A DNA stretch of 22,626 bases, from the NCBI GenBank assembly GCA_965368405.1, contig CBDUMS010000060.1:1-22626 (forward strand), written 5' to 3'. How positions within the stretch are numbered: position 1 is the first letter of the stretch; the number at the start of each line of letters is the position of its first letter. Shown here piece after piece: positions 1 to 7,881 of the stretch. This DNA is from S012-113 sp965368405 (GTDB lineage Bacteria; Bacteroidota; Bacteroidia; Cytophagales; Cyclobacteriaceae). Below the pieces are notes generated by a model. The model was not told where the DNA came from. It was given only the letters and a program-made list of their open reading frames with translations, and searched no databases. The position numbers and the translations under genes are program-made.

Positions 1-446
1 ATATCACCCAAAACACCTTTATTTCAGTACATAAGAACTTAGGCCAACTTAAACAGGCCAGTAGCTTTAAAGCATGGCTCTATCGTATTGCTTTTAATTG
101 TAGCCACGAAGAGACTAGGAAAATAAAGCGTATCGAAGGAGATCATTTCGAAAAATTTGAGAGTGGAATTGCGCAGCCAGCAGAAATTAGTACTGACTTG
201 CACGGACAACCCGATGAAAAAATCCAACGTCAGGAACTCTCCGAAATTATAATGAAGGCATTAGCAAACCTTAAGGAAGAGCAGCGGGTAATCGTAATTA
301 TGAAGGAATATGAAGGTCTTAAATTTCGAGAAATTGCTGAGATCCTGGATATTTCTGAGAATACAGCCAAGTCTCGATTGTATTACGGACTTAAACATTT
401 AAAGTCCATGTTATTGAAAGTAAATTATAACCATCAAAATTTATAG
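1..446 (+). CDS. ECF-type RNA polymerase sigma factor (5' end outside window)
   Basis: The gene enters from the left edge; the first complete codon is at base 3 and the frame stays open to the TAG at 444-446. The visible 147 residues hold the end of sigma region 2 (FKAWLYRIAFNCSHEETRK) and a full region 4: the conserved start of a helix-turn-helix (LKEEQRVIVIMKEYEGLKF, REIAEILDISENTAKSRLYYGLKHLK), which in this family binds the -35 DNA. Such proteins redirect RNA polymerase to a small stress or envelope regulon and are held by a membrane anti-sigma factor. The next gene begins 2 bases after the stop and encodes a one-span membrane protein, fitting that arrangement. The in-frame TTG at 198 lies inside the conserved protein and is not a real start. 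The family call is firm; the regulon is unknown. Confidence 0.93.
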   Translation, partial: ITQNTFISVHKNLGQLKQASSFKAWLYRIAFNCSHEETRKIKRIEGDHFEKFESGIAQPAEISTDLHGQPDEKIQRQELSEIIMKALANLKEEQRVIVIMKEYEGLKFREIAEILDISENTAKSRLYYGLKHLKSMLLKVNYNHQNL

Positions 447-448
447 TT

Positions 449-1285
449 ATGAGTTGGAAACCAAGTGAAGCGGAAATAATTGACTATTTATATGATAACG
501 TAAAGCCCACAGAGCGCGATGCTTTTGCTCAAAAGTTGACGGAGAACCCCGAAGTAAAGCAGGAGGTTGACGAAATCGCAAAGACGTTAAATCTATTGCC
601 AATACTTGAGGACGAAGAGGTTATTCCTACCCTTAGGTTCAATGCGCCGATCCAGAGTAAACGAGCTATTGGGCGCGAAAGGGTATGGCTTTACCCCGTT
701 AGCATAGCGGCATCAATCACGCTTTTATTAATTACGGGCTACTTAACCCAATTTCAACTAAGTTTTAACGAGGGGGGAATTAATATCGGGTTCTTCAGTA
801 ATGAGCCCAGTGAAGTACAGCATATAACTAAAGAGGATGTTGATCTATTAATTGCAGATCGCTTAGATAAAACCGCCCATGATCTTAGGAAAGAAATGGG
901 TAATATTAAATCCAATTTTGCCTCAGAATTAGAAGGGAACAAAAGGATTACCGAACAACAAATTAGCCAATTAGCACGACAGCGGCAAACTACGCCTGCC
1001 GAAGACGAGCAAATTCTGAATTATATGGCGCAACTTCGTGAATCGAATAGAGAAATGATGCAGAATTTTTATAAAGTAAGTGTTGAAGAACAGCAGGAAG
1101 TGTTGAGGAATATTTTGTTCGATTATAGTTCGTTTTTGGAGGAACAACGAAAGGAGGATTTACAGATTATTCAAACAAACTTGTTGAATATTAAAAACAG
1201 GTCAGAATTAAAGCAAGAAGAAACAGATAAACTATTAGCTAATATTATCTCTACCGTCAAAAACAATTATTCATTAGGTCAATAA
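449..1285 (+). CDS. Putative membrane anti-sigma factor
   Basis: This 278-aa protein starts 2 bases after the sigma gene, so the two are almost certainly co-translated. Residues 1-75 are a charged N-terminal segment, presumably cytoplasmic (SEAEIIDYLYDNVKPTERDAF; ENPEVKQEVDEIAKTL), resembling the sigma-binding part of Bacteroidota anti-sigma proteins. One hydrophobic span follows at about 80-100 (LYPVSIAASITLLLITGYL). The C-terminal 165 residues are rich in Glu, Gln, Lys and Asn and look helical or coiled-coil, probably periplasmic. No HxxxCxxC zinc-binding motif is present, so it is not a ZAS-type anti-sigma factor. The role is inferred from position, topology and the N-terminal sequence. 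It could instead be a structural membrane protein, but the pairing with the sigma gene makes that less likely. Confidence 0.72.
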   Translation: MSWKPSEAEIIDYLYDNVKPTERDAFAQKLTENPEVKQEVDEIAKTLNLLPILEDEEVIPTLRFNAPIQSKRAIGRERVWLYPVSIAASITLLLITGYLTQFQLSFNEGGINIGFFSNEPSEVQHITKEDVDLLIADRLDKTAHDLRKEMGNIKSNFASELEGNKRITEQQISQLARQRQTTPAEDEQILNYMAQLRESNREMMQNFYKVSVEEQQEVLRNILFDYSSFLEEQRKEDLQIIQTNLLNIKNRSELKQEETDKLLANIISTVKNNYSLGQ

Positions 1286-1334
1286 CTTATCAAAGGCCGG
1301 CGGACTTTGATTATTAATATTTTAAATAAAGAAC

Positions 1335-2450
1335 ATGAAAAAAATAACAGGATTAGTTTTAGCAGGATTCATGCTTTGTGCTTTTAGTTTAAGTGCCCAA
1401 ATAGATGAAGAAAGAATGGATAAAGATCTAAGGGTAGCGGCTAAAGTTCTAGAGTCATTAACTCAAGGAGATCACGGCTTGATGATGTACAGTGATAACG
1501 TAGAAGGCAATTTCATCGAGGGCTATGGTATTATATTTAGTATAGGAGGAGGCTACTCATTTATTGTTGGAAACAGAGGTACGGGCGTATCATACGCATA
1601 CCCAAACCAAAGAGTGGTTAGCGGCTCTGCAAATAGTACACGTGTTATAGTTGCTCCAGATTCAAGCAACTTACTCGATCCGGATGATGAAGAAAGTGCC
1701 GAGGAGCGAGCAGATGATTTTAGTAAGATAATGTTGGAATTTCTGATTGATTATAGCCAAATGATCAATCAACTTAAGCCGACAGACAAAATTCTTGTAT
1801 CCACAAAGAAATCGGACTATGTATATGTTATCGCCGATGGCCAAAATTCAGATACACACGGTGGCGCAGGTATCACTGCAGAACTCTTAAAGAAGGATCA
1901 TAATGATTATATGGCTGGGAAAATTACCCGTGAGCAATTAGAGGCTAAAATTGTGATTAATAAGGAAAATGGAAGTGCCAGCCGTTCGAAGGATTTAGAT
2001 CTTTTTAGTTCGATGTTAAGTACGGTTTATGATGATGAATACACGGATTCTTATTTTATTAGCTGGAAACCAGAATATCAGAAATTGGAAGGTGTGGGTG
2101 CTATCTATTCGTTTAAAGTATATTCTTCATACGATGAAAACGGGTTTTTTAGGATGCCTGGCATAGACAAGACGGGGTTAAACGGTAAGGATCGCAATGT
2201 TGAAGTTGAAAGGCTGTATCCAATTTTTATTCAAAGTATGAAAGAGAATATGGTGCAATATGGGCGAACAATCAGCAGTTTATCTGCAGATGAGCTTGTT
2301 ATCTTAAAAATAACACTCACAAAATGCGATGAATGCTCTATCCCTAAAAAAGTACAGCTAACTGTTAAACAGTCTGTACTGAGCGACTATAACATGGGGA
2401 AAATAACTGAGAAACAAGCAATCGAAAAAGTAAAGTTCGCAGAAATTTAA
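1335..2450 (+). CDS. Secreted protein of unknown function with two internal repeats
   Basis: This 371-aa protein has a clear signal peptide (MKKITGLVLAGFMLCAFSLSAQ) and is probably periplasmic or surface-exposed. I do not recognise the family. The mature protein seems to be two divergent copies of one module, about residues 28-207 and 218-367. Matching landmarks are KDLRVAAKVLESL/KDLDLFSSMLSTV, EGYGIIFSI (62-70)/EGVGAIYSF (252-260), and DYMAGKITREQLEAKI (191-206)/DYNMGKITEKQAIEKV (351-366). Copy B contains a CDEC motif (331-334) that copy A lacks; two close cysteines could be redox-active or disulphide-bonded. It lies 49 bases after the anti-sigma gene and before a strong terminator, so it is probably the last gene of the sigma operon and may belong to the signal it senses. 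That functional link is inference. Confidence 0.8.
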   Translation: MKKITGLVLAGFMLCAFSLSAQIDEERMDKDLRVAAKVLESLTQGDHGLMMYSDNVEGNFIEGYGIIFSIGGGYSFIVGNRGTGVSYAYPNQRVVSGSANSTRVIVAPDSSNLLDPDDEESAEERADDFSKIMLEFLIDYSQMINQLKPTDKILVSTKKSDYVYVIADGQNSDTHGGAGITAELLKKDHNDYMAGKITREQLEAKIVINKENGSASRSKDLDLFSSMLSTVYDDEYTDSYFISWKPEYQKLEGVGAIYSFKVYSSYDENGFFRMPGIDKTGLNGKDRNVEVERLYPIFIQSMKENMVQYGRTISSLSADELVILKITLTKCDECSIPKKVQLTVKQSVLSDYNMGKITEKQAIEKVKFAEI

Positions 2451-2470
2451 GGACTCTATCCAATAATTAA

Positions 2471-2498
2471 GGTCGGCCATCAAGCCGACCTTTTTTTT
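2471..2498 (+). terminator. Rho-independent terminator of the sigma operon
   Basis: A perfect 7-bp GC-rich stem, GGTCGGC (2471-2477) with GCCGACC (2484-2490), has a 6-base loop and is followed by eight T residues (2491-2498). It starts 20 bases after the stop of the 371-aa gene and separates the sigma operon from the export operon. Confidence 0.88.
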
Positions 2499-2610
2499 GT
2501 GAATGTTTTTCTTTTAGTAGGTGTCTAACTTAAAATAACTGTGCTCAAATGATCTTTGAGAATAGGGCTACAAATTACATGATCGGAGAAGATTTAGAAC
2601 TTATTCATCA

Positions 2611-2618
2611 TAATTTTG
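2611..2618 (+). promoter_or_regulatory. Possible -7 promoter element of the export operon
   Basis: TAATTTTG matches the Bacteroidota -7 consensus TAnnTTTG and lies 28 bases before the ATG of the adaptor gene, after the upstream terminator. No good TTTG box sits about 19 bases upstream; TTTA at 2593-2596 is the nearest and is too close. The call rests on one half-site and on position. Confidence 0.4.
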
Positions 2619-2646
2619 TTATTAGGTCATAATTAAAATAAGGAAT

Positions 2647-4068
2647 ATGAAACGCAATGTATTAATTGGTCTTGGAGTGGTTGTCGTTCTTTTGGTAAGC
2701 TATTTTATTGTTAAAGGAAATAGAGGATCCGACACAGCCGATATCTTAATAACAGCGGAGGAAGGTAAATTTCAAGTTGATATCGAAACAACAGGAGAAT
2801 TAGAGGCCAAAAACTCAGTAAAAATTTATGGACCTCGTAAACTACGGGAATATCGTATCAATCAGGTTAAAATCGACCAGATCGTTGAAGAAGGTACCGA
2901 AGTAAAAAAAGGAGGTTGGATCGCCACCTTAGATCGATCTGATCTGATGAACAAAATTCTTGATGCAGAATTAGACGTGGATCGTGAGCAATCGCAGTTT
3001 ACTCAAACGCAATTGGATACAACGCTGCAGATGAGGCAATCCCGCGATGAATTAGTCAACCTTAAGTATTCGATCGAGGAGAAACAAATAATTTTAGATC
3101 AATCAAAATTTGAGCCTCCCGCTACTATAAAACAGAACGAAATAAATTTAGAAAAGGCAGAAAGAGCATACCAACAAGCCTTTGAGAACTATAGCATAAA
3201 GCAAAAACAAAATAGAGCAAAGATGGCTGAGGTAAGTGCTAACCTCCGCAAGCAACAGCGAGATTTGCAAGAACTTAACAATTTAATGACAGACTTTACC
3301 ATTACTGCTCCTGAAGAAGGCATGTTGATCTATCGGAAAGGGTACGACGGTAAACCAATGAAGGAGGGATCGACAATCAGTTCCTGGGATCCAGTGGTTG
3401 CCACTTTGCCCGATCTTTCAGTAATGATATCAAAGACTTATGTTAACGAAGTAGACGTTAGGAAAATAAAACCGGGCCAGCGCGTGATTTTAGGCTTAGA
3501 TGCTTTTCCTGAGAAGGAACTAACCGGTGAAGTAATTAAGGTCGCCAATGTTGGTGAACAGCGTCCGAATTCAGATGCAAAAGTATTTCAGGTCAATATT
3601 CAAATAGATGGTAGAGATGATCTTCTACGGCCATCGATGACCACCAGTAATAAGATTATTATTAGTGTATTAGACACTGCCACTTATATTCCATTGGAGT
3701 GCTTGCATTCAAAAGACGACTCTATAACCTACGTTTATGTACGAGAAGGTTTGTCTATTAAAAAACAAGAAGTTGAGGTAGGAGATAATAATATGAATGA
3801 GGTAGTGATTAAAAATGGTGTGAGCCCTGGCGATCGACTATACTTATCAATCCCTGCCGGCCATCAAGATGATCCTATAATTCTAATTCCTGAGTTGGAG
3901 GGAAAGAGAAATACCAAGAAAGAGGAGGTTATTGAAGAGCCAAAAGAACGAACAATTACTTTACCCAATGGGCGTGTAATCACTGTTCCAGCCGATGGCA
4001 AGCGTGGCGGTGGTAGAGGGCGTCCTGGAGCCGACAAACCCAAAGCAACAGAATCCACCCCTAAGTAA
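2647..4068 (+). CDS. Periplasmic adaptor (membrane fusion) protein of a tripartite exporter, HlyD/MacA type
   Basis: This 473-aa protein bridges an inner-membrane transporter and an outer-membrane channel. An N-terminal span (residues 5-22, ending VVVVLLVSYFIV) anchors it. The first half of the lipoyl/barrel-sandwich domain is at about 44-100 (VDIETTGELEAKNSVKIYG; IVEEGTEVKKGGWIATLD). A long helical hairpin, rich in Gln, Glu and Lys, spans about 102-215. The second lipoyl half follows (FTITAPEEGMLIYRKG, 217-231), then beta-barrel segments (VDVRKIKPGQRVILGLDAFP). The last 25 or so residues form a basic Gly/Arg tail with GGGRGRPG, beyond the usual end of the fold. The stop is 8 bases before the permease ATG, in one operon with permease and TolC. 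It resembles MacA, but the substrate cannot be read from the sequence. Confidence 0.88.
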   Translation: MKRNVLIGLGVVVVLLVSYFIVKGNRGSDTADILITAEEGKFQVDIETTGELEAKNSVKIYGPRKLREYRINQVKIDQIVEEGTEVKKGGWIATLDRSDLMNKILDAELDVDREQSQFTQTQLDTTLQMRQSRDELVNLKYSIEEKQIILDQSKFEPPATIKQNEINLEKAERAYQQAFENYSIKQKQNRAKMAEVSANLRKQQRDLQELNNLMTDFTITAPEEGMLIYRKGYDGKPMKEGSTISSWDPVVATLPDLSVMISKTYVNEVDVRKIKPGQRVILGLDAFPEKELTGEVIKVANVGEQRPNSDAKVFQVNIQIDGRDDLLRPSMTTSNKIIISVLDTATYIPLECLHSKDDSITYVYVREGLSIKKQEVEVGDNNMNEVVIKNGVSPGDRLYLSIPAGHQDDPIILIPELEGKRNTKKEEVIEEPKERTITLPNGRVITVPADGKRGGGRGRPGADKPKATESTPK

Positions 4069-4076
4069 GCGTATAG

Positions 4077-5453
4077 ATGAAATTATCTAGATTCTTTTCA
4101 GAGCGATATTTATCTAATGTTTATGTCGCCTTCGAGGCCGTAATTGCAAATAAGCTGCGCTCGTTACTTACGGCATTAGGAATTATTTTTGGTGTAGCTG
4201 CTGTCATTGCCATGCTAGCCATTGGTAATGGTGCTCAGCAGGAAATCCTTGAGCAGATCAAACTCGTTGGGGTAAACAATATTGTGATCAACCCAATTGT
4301 TCAACAAACAGAAGAGCAATTGGATGAGGAACTAGGCTCCGAAGAAAAGGAAAAATATTCGCCTGGCCTAACCTTAAAAGACTTGAAAGGAATGACTGAG
4401 GTTATACCTGCGATTGGTAAGGTAAGCCCAGAGATAATTCTGGAAACTTATCTTATAAAGAACGGAACCAGACGATCGGCGAAGCTTGTGGGTGTTACGC
4501 CCGAATACTTCGATCTAACGAATTTTGAATTAGCCAGTGGTAAGATGTTTACCGAAGATCATCTTAGAAAAGGTGACCCTGTCTGTATCATTGGCAATAG
4601 CATTCGGGTTAAGTTTTTCCCAACAGAAGATCCAATAGGGAAATCCATAAAAGTTGGAGGTGTATGGCTTAAGGTAGTTGGTGTTCTTGAAGAACGCTTT
4701 CTATCGGAATCGAGTATTTCGAAATTAGGGATTCGTGATTTCAATATGGACGTTTACACGCCAATTCAGACTGTTCTTATCCGATATAAAAACCGCGATT
4801 TAGTTACGGAATCTATGATGCGCTCTGCCAATAGAAGTAGTGGAGGTCGCTGGATGATAATTATAGGTGATGATTCCGAAGAGACCACAACACGAGAAAA
4901 CTACCATCAAATTGACAGACTGGTGATTCAGGTTGCAGAGACTGAGTTGCTCACTCCAACAGCGGAAATAGTTTCTCGTTACCTGGAGCGGCAACACTTT
5001 GGTGTAATAGATTATGAAATAACCATCCCTGAACTTCTTTTAAAACAGCAACAACGGACCAAGAGTATTTTCAATTTCGTGCTTGGTGCAATTGCCGGCA
5101 TCTCCTTACTCGTTGGGGGGATTGGAATCATGAATATCATGTTGGCTTCGGTGATGGAAAGAATTAAGGAAATCGGGCTGAGGCTCTCTATAGGTGCTCG
5201 AAAAGACGATATTATTTTCCAATTTTTGAATGAGGCTGTAATGATTAGTATTTCAGGAGGGATAATCGGTGTAATATTGGGTATTATCATGGCAAATATT
5301 GTTTCTAATGTTGCCGAAATCCCAACGATAATTTCTCCTCTATCTATATTATTATCATTTGGTGTAGCAGCTACCGTAGGGTTGATTTTTGGAATCACTC
5401 CGGCAAAACGAGCTGCTGAACAAGACCCCATAACATCTCTAAGACATGAATAA
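4077..5453 (+). CDS. ABC transporter permease, MacB/FtsX type, without ATPase domain
   Basis: This 458-aa protein has the MacB/LolC permease layout: a first span at about 28-48 (SLLTALGIIFGVAAVIAMLA), a large periplasmic MacB_PCD-like domain, then a C-terminal FtsX domain with three spans (about 335-358, 385-408, 420-442). The loop after span 2 carries the family signature MERIKEIGLRLSIGARKDDI, the coupling region that contacts the ATPase, and the end has the typical PAKRAAEQDPITSLRHE. E. coli MacB is about 650 residues because an ATPase is fused in front; here it is absent and no Walker A or LSGGQ protein occurs in the window. The gene follows the adaptor by 8 bases and overlaps the TolC start by 8 bases. 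The exporter probably works by mechanotransmission through the adaptor, with an ATPase supplied in trans. Confidence 0.9.
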   Translation: MKLSRFFSERYLSNVYVAFEAVIANKLRSLLTALGIIFGVAAVIAMLAIGNGAQQEILEQIKLVGVNNIVINPIVQQTEEQLDEELGSEEKEKYSPGLTLKDLKGMTEVIPAIGKVSPEIILETYLIKNGTRRSAKLVGVTPEYFDLTNFELASGKMFTEDHLRKGDPVCIIGNSIRVKFFPTEDPIGKSIKVGGVWLKVVGVLEERFLSESSISKLGIRDFNMDVYTPIQTVLIRYKNRDLVTESMMRSANRSSGGRWMIIIGDDSEETTTRENYHQIDRLVIQVAETELLTPTAEIVSRYLERQHFGVIDYEITIPELLLKQQQRTKSIFNFVLGAIAGISLLVGGIGIMNIMLASVMERIKEIGLRLSIGARKDDIIFQFLNEAVMISISGGIIGVILGIIMANIVSNVAEIPTIISPLSILLSFGVAATVGLIFGITPAKRAAEQDPITSLRHE

Positions 5454-6924
5454 ATATTTTGCGACACTATTAGTCTGCTTCTTGATGACAACTATGTCTA
5501 ATGGACAGACCAGAAGCTATACGTTAGATGAGGTAATTCAGCTAGCCAGATCCAAATCGCCAGCTTGGCTAAGTGCCGAAACACGAAAAGAGAATAATTA
5601 TTGGTTGTATCGAACCTATCGCTCGAATTTTAACCCAGAGCTTATTCTTAATGGAACACTGCCCAGCTTTGTTAAGAGTGTAAACCCCGTAGTCCAGCCT
5701 GATGGTAGTATTCAGTATCGCGAGGTAAATAATAACACCTTGAATATGCAGCTTGGCTTAAGCCAGGTTATTGCTCCTACTGGTGGTGTGGTAACGGTCT
5801 ATACTAACTTGAATAGATTCGATGATTTTCAGCAAGATCCTGTATTTAGACAATATAGTGGTGAACCAGTATCAATCGGATTACAACAACCTATTTTTCA
5901 GTTTAACCAATTTAAGTGGGACCGAAAGATTAAGCCACTGGAATATGAGGAGTCTCAAAAGCGCTATTTTTCTGAGTTAGAGCAAATTTCGATTAATGCA
6001 ACGAGGAGATTTTTTAATTTGATGCTTGCTCAGATCAACCTGGAAATTGCCAGAAAGAATGTGAATAGCAATGATACCATCTATCAGATAGCGCAGGGTA
6101 GATATAATCTTGGAAAAATAACAGAGAATGACCTGTTACAGCTGGAACTCAATCTTGTAAATTCAAATTTAGCAGTCTCTCAAGCACTGGTAGACCAACA
6201 AAGTGCGTCCTTAAATTTAAAGACATTCATTGGTCTTTCCGACACAGATTCAATTAATCTAATTCTACCAGAAGAGATACCTGATTTTATGGTTGATGAG
6301 AACATCGCTGTAGCAGAGGCGATAAAGAATAAGGAGGATATGGTAAGTTTTGAGCGCCAAAAACTCACCGCAGAACAAAATGTTGTTCGTGCAGAGCGGG
6401 AAAGTGGTGTGAGTATGAACCTTAATGCTGTGTATGGGTTAAATGGCTTAAGTGGTAATGGCGGAGAAGTTGGTGATGTATATCAGAACCCAGGAGATAA
6501 TGTAAGGGTAGGTTTATCGATGTATGTGCCAGTACTCAATTGGGGTAGACAAAAAGCCAAGCGGATGACCGCCGAAGCAAACAAGAAATTAGTAGAATAC
6601 CAGGTCATGCAGGATGAGGTTACTTTTCAGCAAGAAGTTCTCACAGAAGTTCGAAATTTCCATATGCTAAGAGAGCAATTAAAAGCAAGAATGATTTCTG
6701 ATGAAATTGCGAATAAAGCCTATAATATTTCTAAGCAATTATTCTTGATAGGCAAAATTTCTATTACCGACCTTAATCAGGCTTTAGCCTCTAAAGACTT
6801 GGCCAAACAGAATTATGTTAGTACGCTTCGTGATTTTTGGGAAGCCTACTACCAACTAAGAGAAAAAACTCTCTATGATTTTGAGACTAATCAACTCTTG
6901 GTGCGCGACATTCAAATGAAATAG
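5446..6924 (+). CDS. Outer-membrane efflux protein, TolC family
   Basis: This 492-aa protein has a signal peptide (MNKYFATLLVCFLMTTMSNG, then Q) and two outer-membrane-efflux repeats. The paired landmarks QGRYNLGKITENDLLQLELN and KQLFLIGKISITDLNQAL are the equivalent helices of the two TolC repeats. Trimers of such proteins form the outer-membrane and periplasmic tunnel of tripartite exporters. The ATG at 5446 lies inside the last codons of the permease, whose TAA is at 5451-5453; this 8-base overlap implies translational coupling. With the adaptor and permease it completes the exporter except for the ATPase. Length is normal for the family in Bacteroidota. Confidence 0.92.
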   Translation: MNKYFATLLVCFLMTTMSNGQTRSYTLDEVIQLARSKSPAWLSAETRKENNYWLYRTYRSNFNPELILNGTLPSFVKSVNPVVQPDGSIQYREVNNNTLNMQLGLSQVIAPTGGVVTVYTNLNRFDDFQQDPVFRQYSGEPVSIGLQQPIFQFNQFKWDRKIKPLEYEESQKRYFSELEQISINATRRFFNLMLAQINLEIARKNVNSNDTIYQIAQGRYNLGKITENDLLQLELNLVNSNLAVSQALVDQQSASLNLKTFIGLSDTDSINLILPEEIPDFMVDENIAVAEAIKNKEDMVSFERQKLTAEQNVVRAERESGVSMNLNAVYGLNGLSGNGGEVGDVYQNPGDNVRVGLSMYVPVLNWGRQKAKRMTAEANKKLVEYQVMQDEVTFQQEVLTEVRNFHMLREQLKARMISDEIANKAYNISKQLFLIGKISITDLNQALASKDLAKQNYVSTLRDFWEAYYQLREKTLYDFETNQLLVRDIQMK

Positions 6925-6973
6925 AAGGCCCATATCGATAAATTTGTCTATTTTTCGAGCATAATTCTAAGGT

Positions 6974-7381
6974 ATGTTTAGGAAGGCTCTATTTATTTCG
7001 TTGCTAGCAACATGTATTGTTAGTGTTTCCTTTGCGCAAACCACCACCATGCCGCCTACGAGCACCACCGATGCCAAGGCTAAGGTGAACATTAAGAAAG
7101 AGCGACCGAAGGGTAGAAGGCATTATATGACCATTATAAAAAATGATACCAAGAATATCTTGTATGGTAATAAGTGCTTCGAGGATTTCACACGGAAGCT
7201 AGGGTTTATTTACGAAGTTCAAACCAAAGGATATGCAGGTAGCATGAATGGTTTCGCTCGATTTTGGCATAATGCTGCTACCAAAACTGCTCTGGTTTTT
7301 ACGGCAGGGCCATGGTGGAAAGCAAGAGTTAATAAAAGGCGCAAAGAGTGCAGGGCTACATCAGGCGATTTTGTCGGCTAG
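6974..7381 (+). CDS. Small basic secreted protein, unknown function
   Basis: This 135-aa protein has a convincing signal peptide (MFRKALFISLLATCIVSVSFAQ), a short Thr/Pro-rich stretch (TTTMPPTSTTD), and a strongly basic mature part (KKERPKGRRHY; ARVNKRRKECRA). Two cysteines (C69 and C126) could form a disulphide after export. I recognise no family. It begins 49 bases after the TolC stop with no evident terminator between, so it could be read with the export operon, though no functional link is shown. Reality is supported by the intact signal peptide and by coding-like sequence on the strand of its upstream neighbours; the overlapping frame from 7248 has no such features. Confidence 0.68.
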   Translation: MFRKALFISLLATCIVSVSFAQTTTMPPTSTTDAKAKVNIKKERPKGRRHYMTIIKNDTKNILYGNKCFEDFTRKLGFIYEVQTKGYAGSMNGFARFWHNAATKTALVFTAGPWWKARVNKRRKECRATSGDFVG

Positions 7382-7387
7382 CCTTAA

Positions 7388-7406
7388 CACAATCTTTTAC
7401 ATTGTG
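7388..7406. terminator. Weak hairpin between convergent genes
   Basis: CACAAT (7388-7393) and ATTGTG (7401-7406) form a 6-bp stem with a 7-base loop in the short gap between the end of the 135-aa gene and the stop of the minus-strand VOC gene, which it overlaps. A GTTTT run follows on the plus strand. It may end transcription in one or both directions but is weak, with low GC and a short T-run. Confidence 0.3.
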
Positions 7407-7819
7407 GTTTTGCCTTCATATAATTTAGTGAATACCCTGTCAACGGGTTCCCAAAGTTCTAGCTTTATGCCGTTTGGGTCAATAATATGAGCAAATTTGC
7501 CATACTCATAGGTCTCGATTTCCATGGTTACCTTAACACCATTCTCCTTAAGTTCCTCTATTAGACTCTCTATGTTTTCCACTCTAAAGTTTATCATAAA
7601 GTCTTTTTCGGAGGGCTCAAAATAGCTGGTATCTGCTTTAAATGGTCCCCATTGGTTATATCCCTTCTTTTCCGGGTTTCTTCCTTCTCTAAACTCGAAA
7701 AGCGAACCGTATTCGTTCGGGACGAGCCTTAGATTATCATAGTACCATTGTTTGGTTTCATCCGGGTTCGATGTTTTAAAGAATATGCCACCAAACCCTG
7801 TTACTTTGCCTTTATCCAT
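7397..7819 (-). CDS. VOC/glyoxalase-fold protein
   Basis: Reading from the ATG at 7819 gives 140 residues beginning MDKGKVTGFGGIFFKTSNPD. The protein fits one two-module VOC fold: FFKTSNPDETKQWYYDNL in the first beta-alpha unit, FMINFRVENIESLIEELKEN GVKV in the second, and the closing IIDPNGIKLELWEP, where a glutamate normally binds metal in this superfamily. Members include glyoxalases, dioxygenases and resistance proteins; this sequence does not identify the substrate. A TTG at 7840 would add seven residues (MRTTIQI), but ATG is preferred because it starts right at the fold. The stop codon lies 15 bases from the converging gene. The fold assignment is secure; the enzyme activity is open. 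Confidence 0.82.
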   Translation of the reverse strand: MDKGKVTGFGGIFFKTSNPDETKQWYYDNLRLVPNEYGSLFEFREGRNPEKKGYNQWGPFKADTSYFEPSEKDFMINFRVENIESLIEELKENGVKVTMEIETYEYGKFAHIIDPNGIKLELWEPVDRVFTKLYEGKTTM

Positions 7820-7881
7820 AATCTGTATTGTTGTTCTCAAACAATATTACAGATTAGTTTATTAATTCAAATAAAGGGAAA

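Noticed and set aside
1290..1308. Possible terminator CAAAG/CTTTG between the anti-sigma gene and the 371-aa gene
   Set aside because: A 5-bp stem with a 9-base loop and no T-run; too weak to split the operon.
5012..5491. 159-aa minus-strand frame over the permease and TolC start
   Set aside because: It is antisense to the FtsX domain and TolC signal peptide, and its hydrophobic composition mirrors the sense strand; no family motifs.
7248..7490. 80-aa plus-strand frame
   Set aside because: It overlaps the better 135-aa gene with its signal peptide and runs antisense into the VOC gene.
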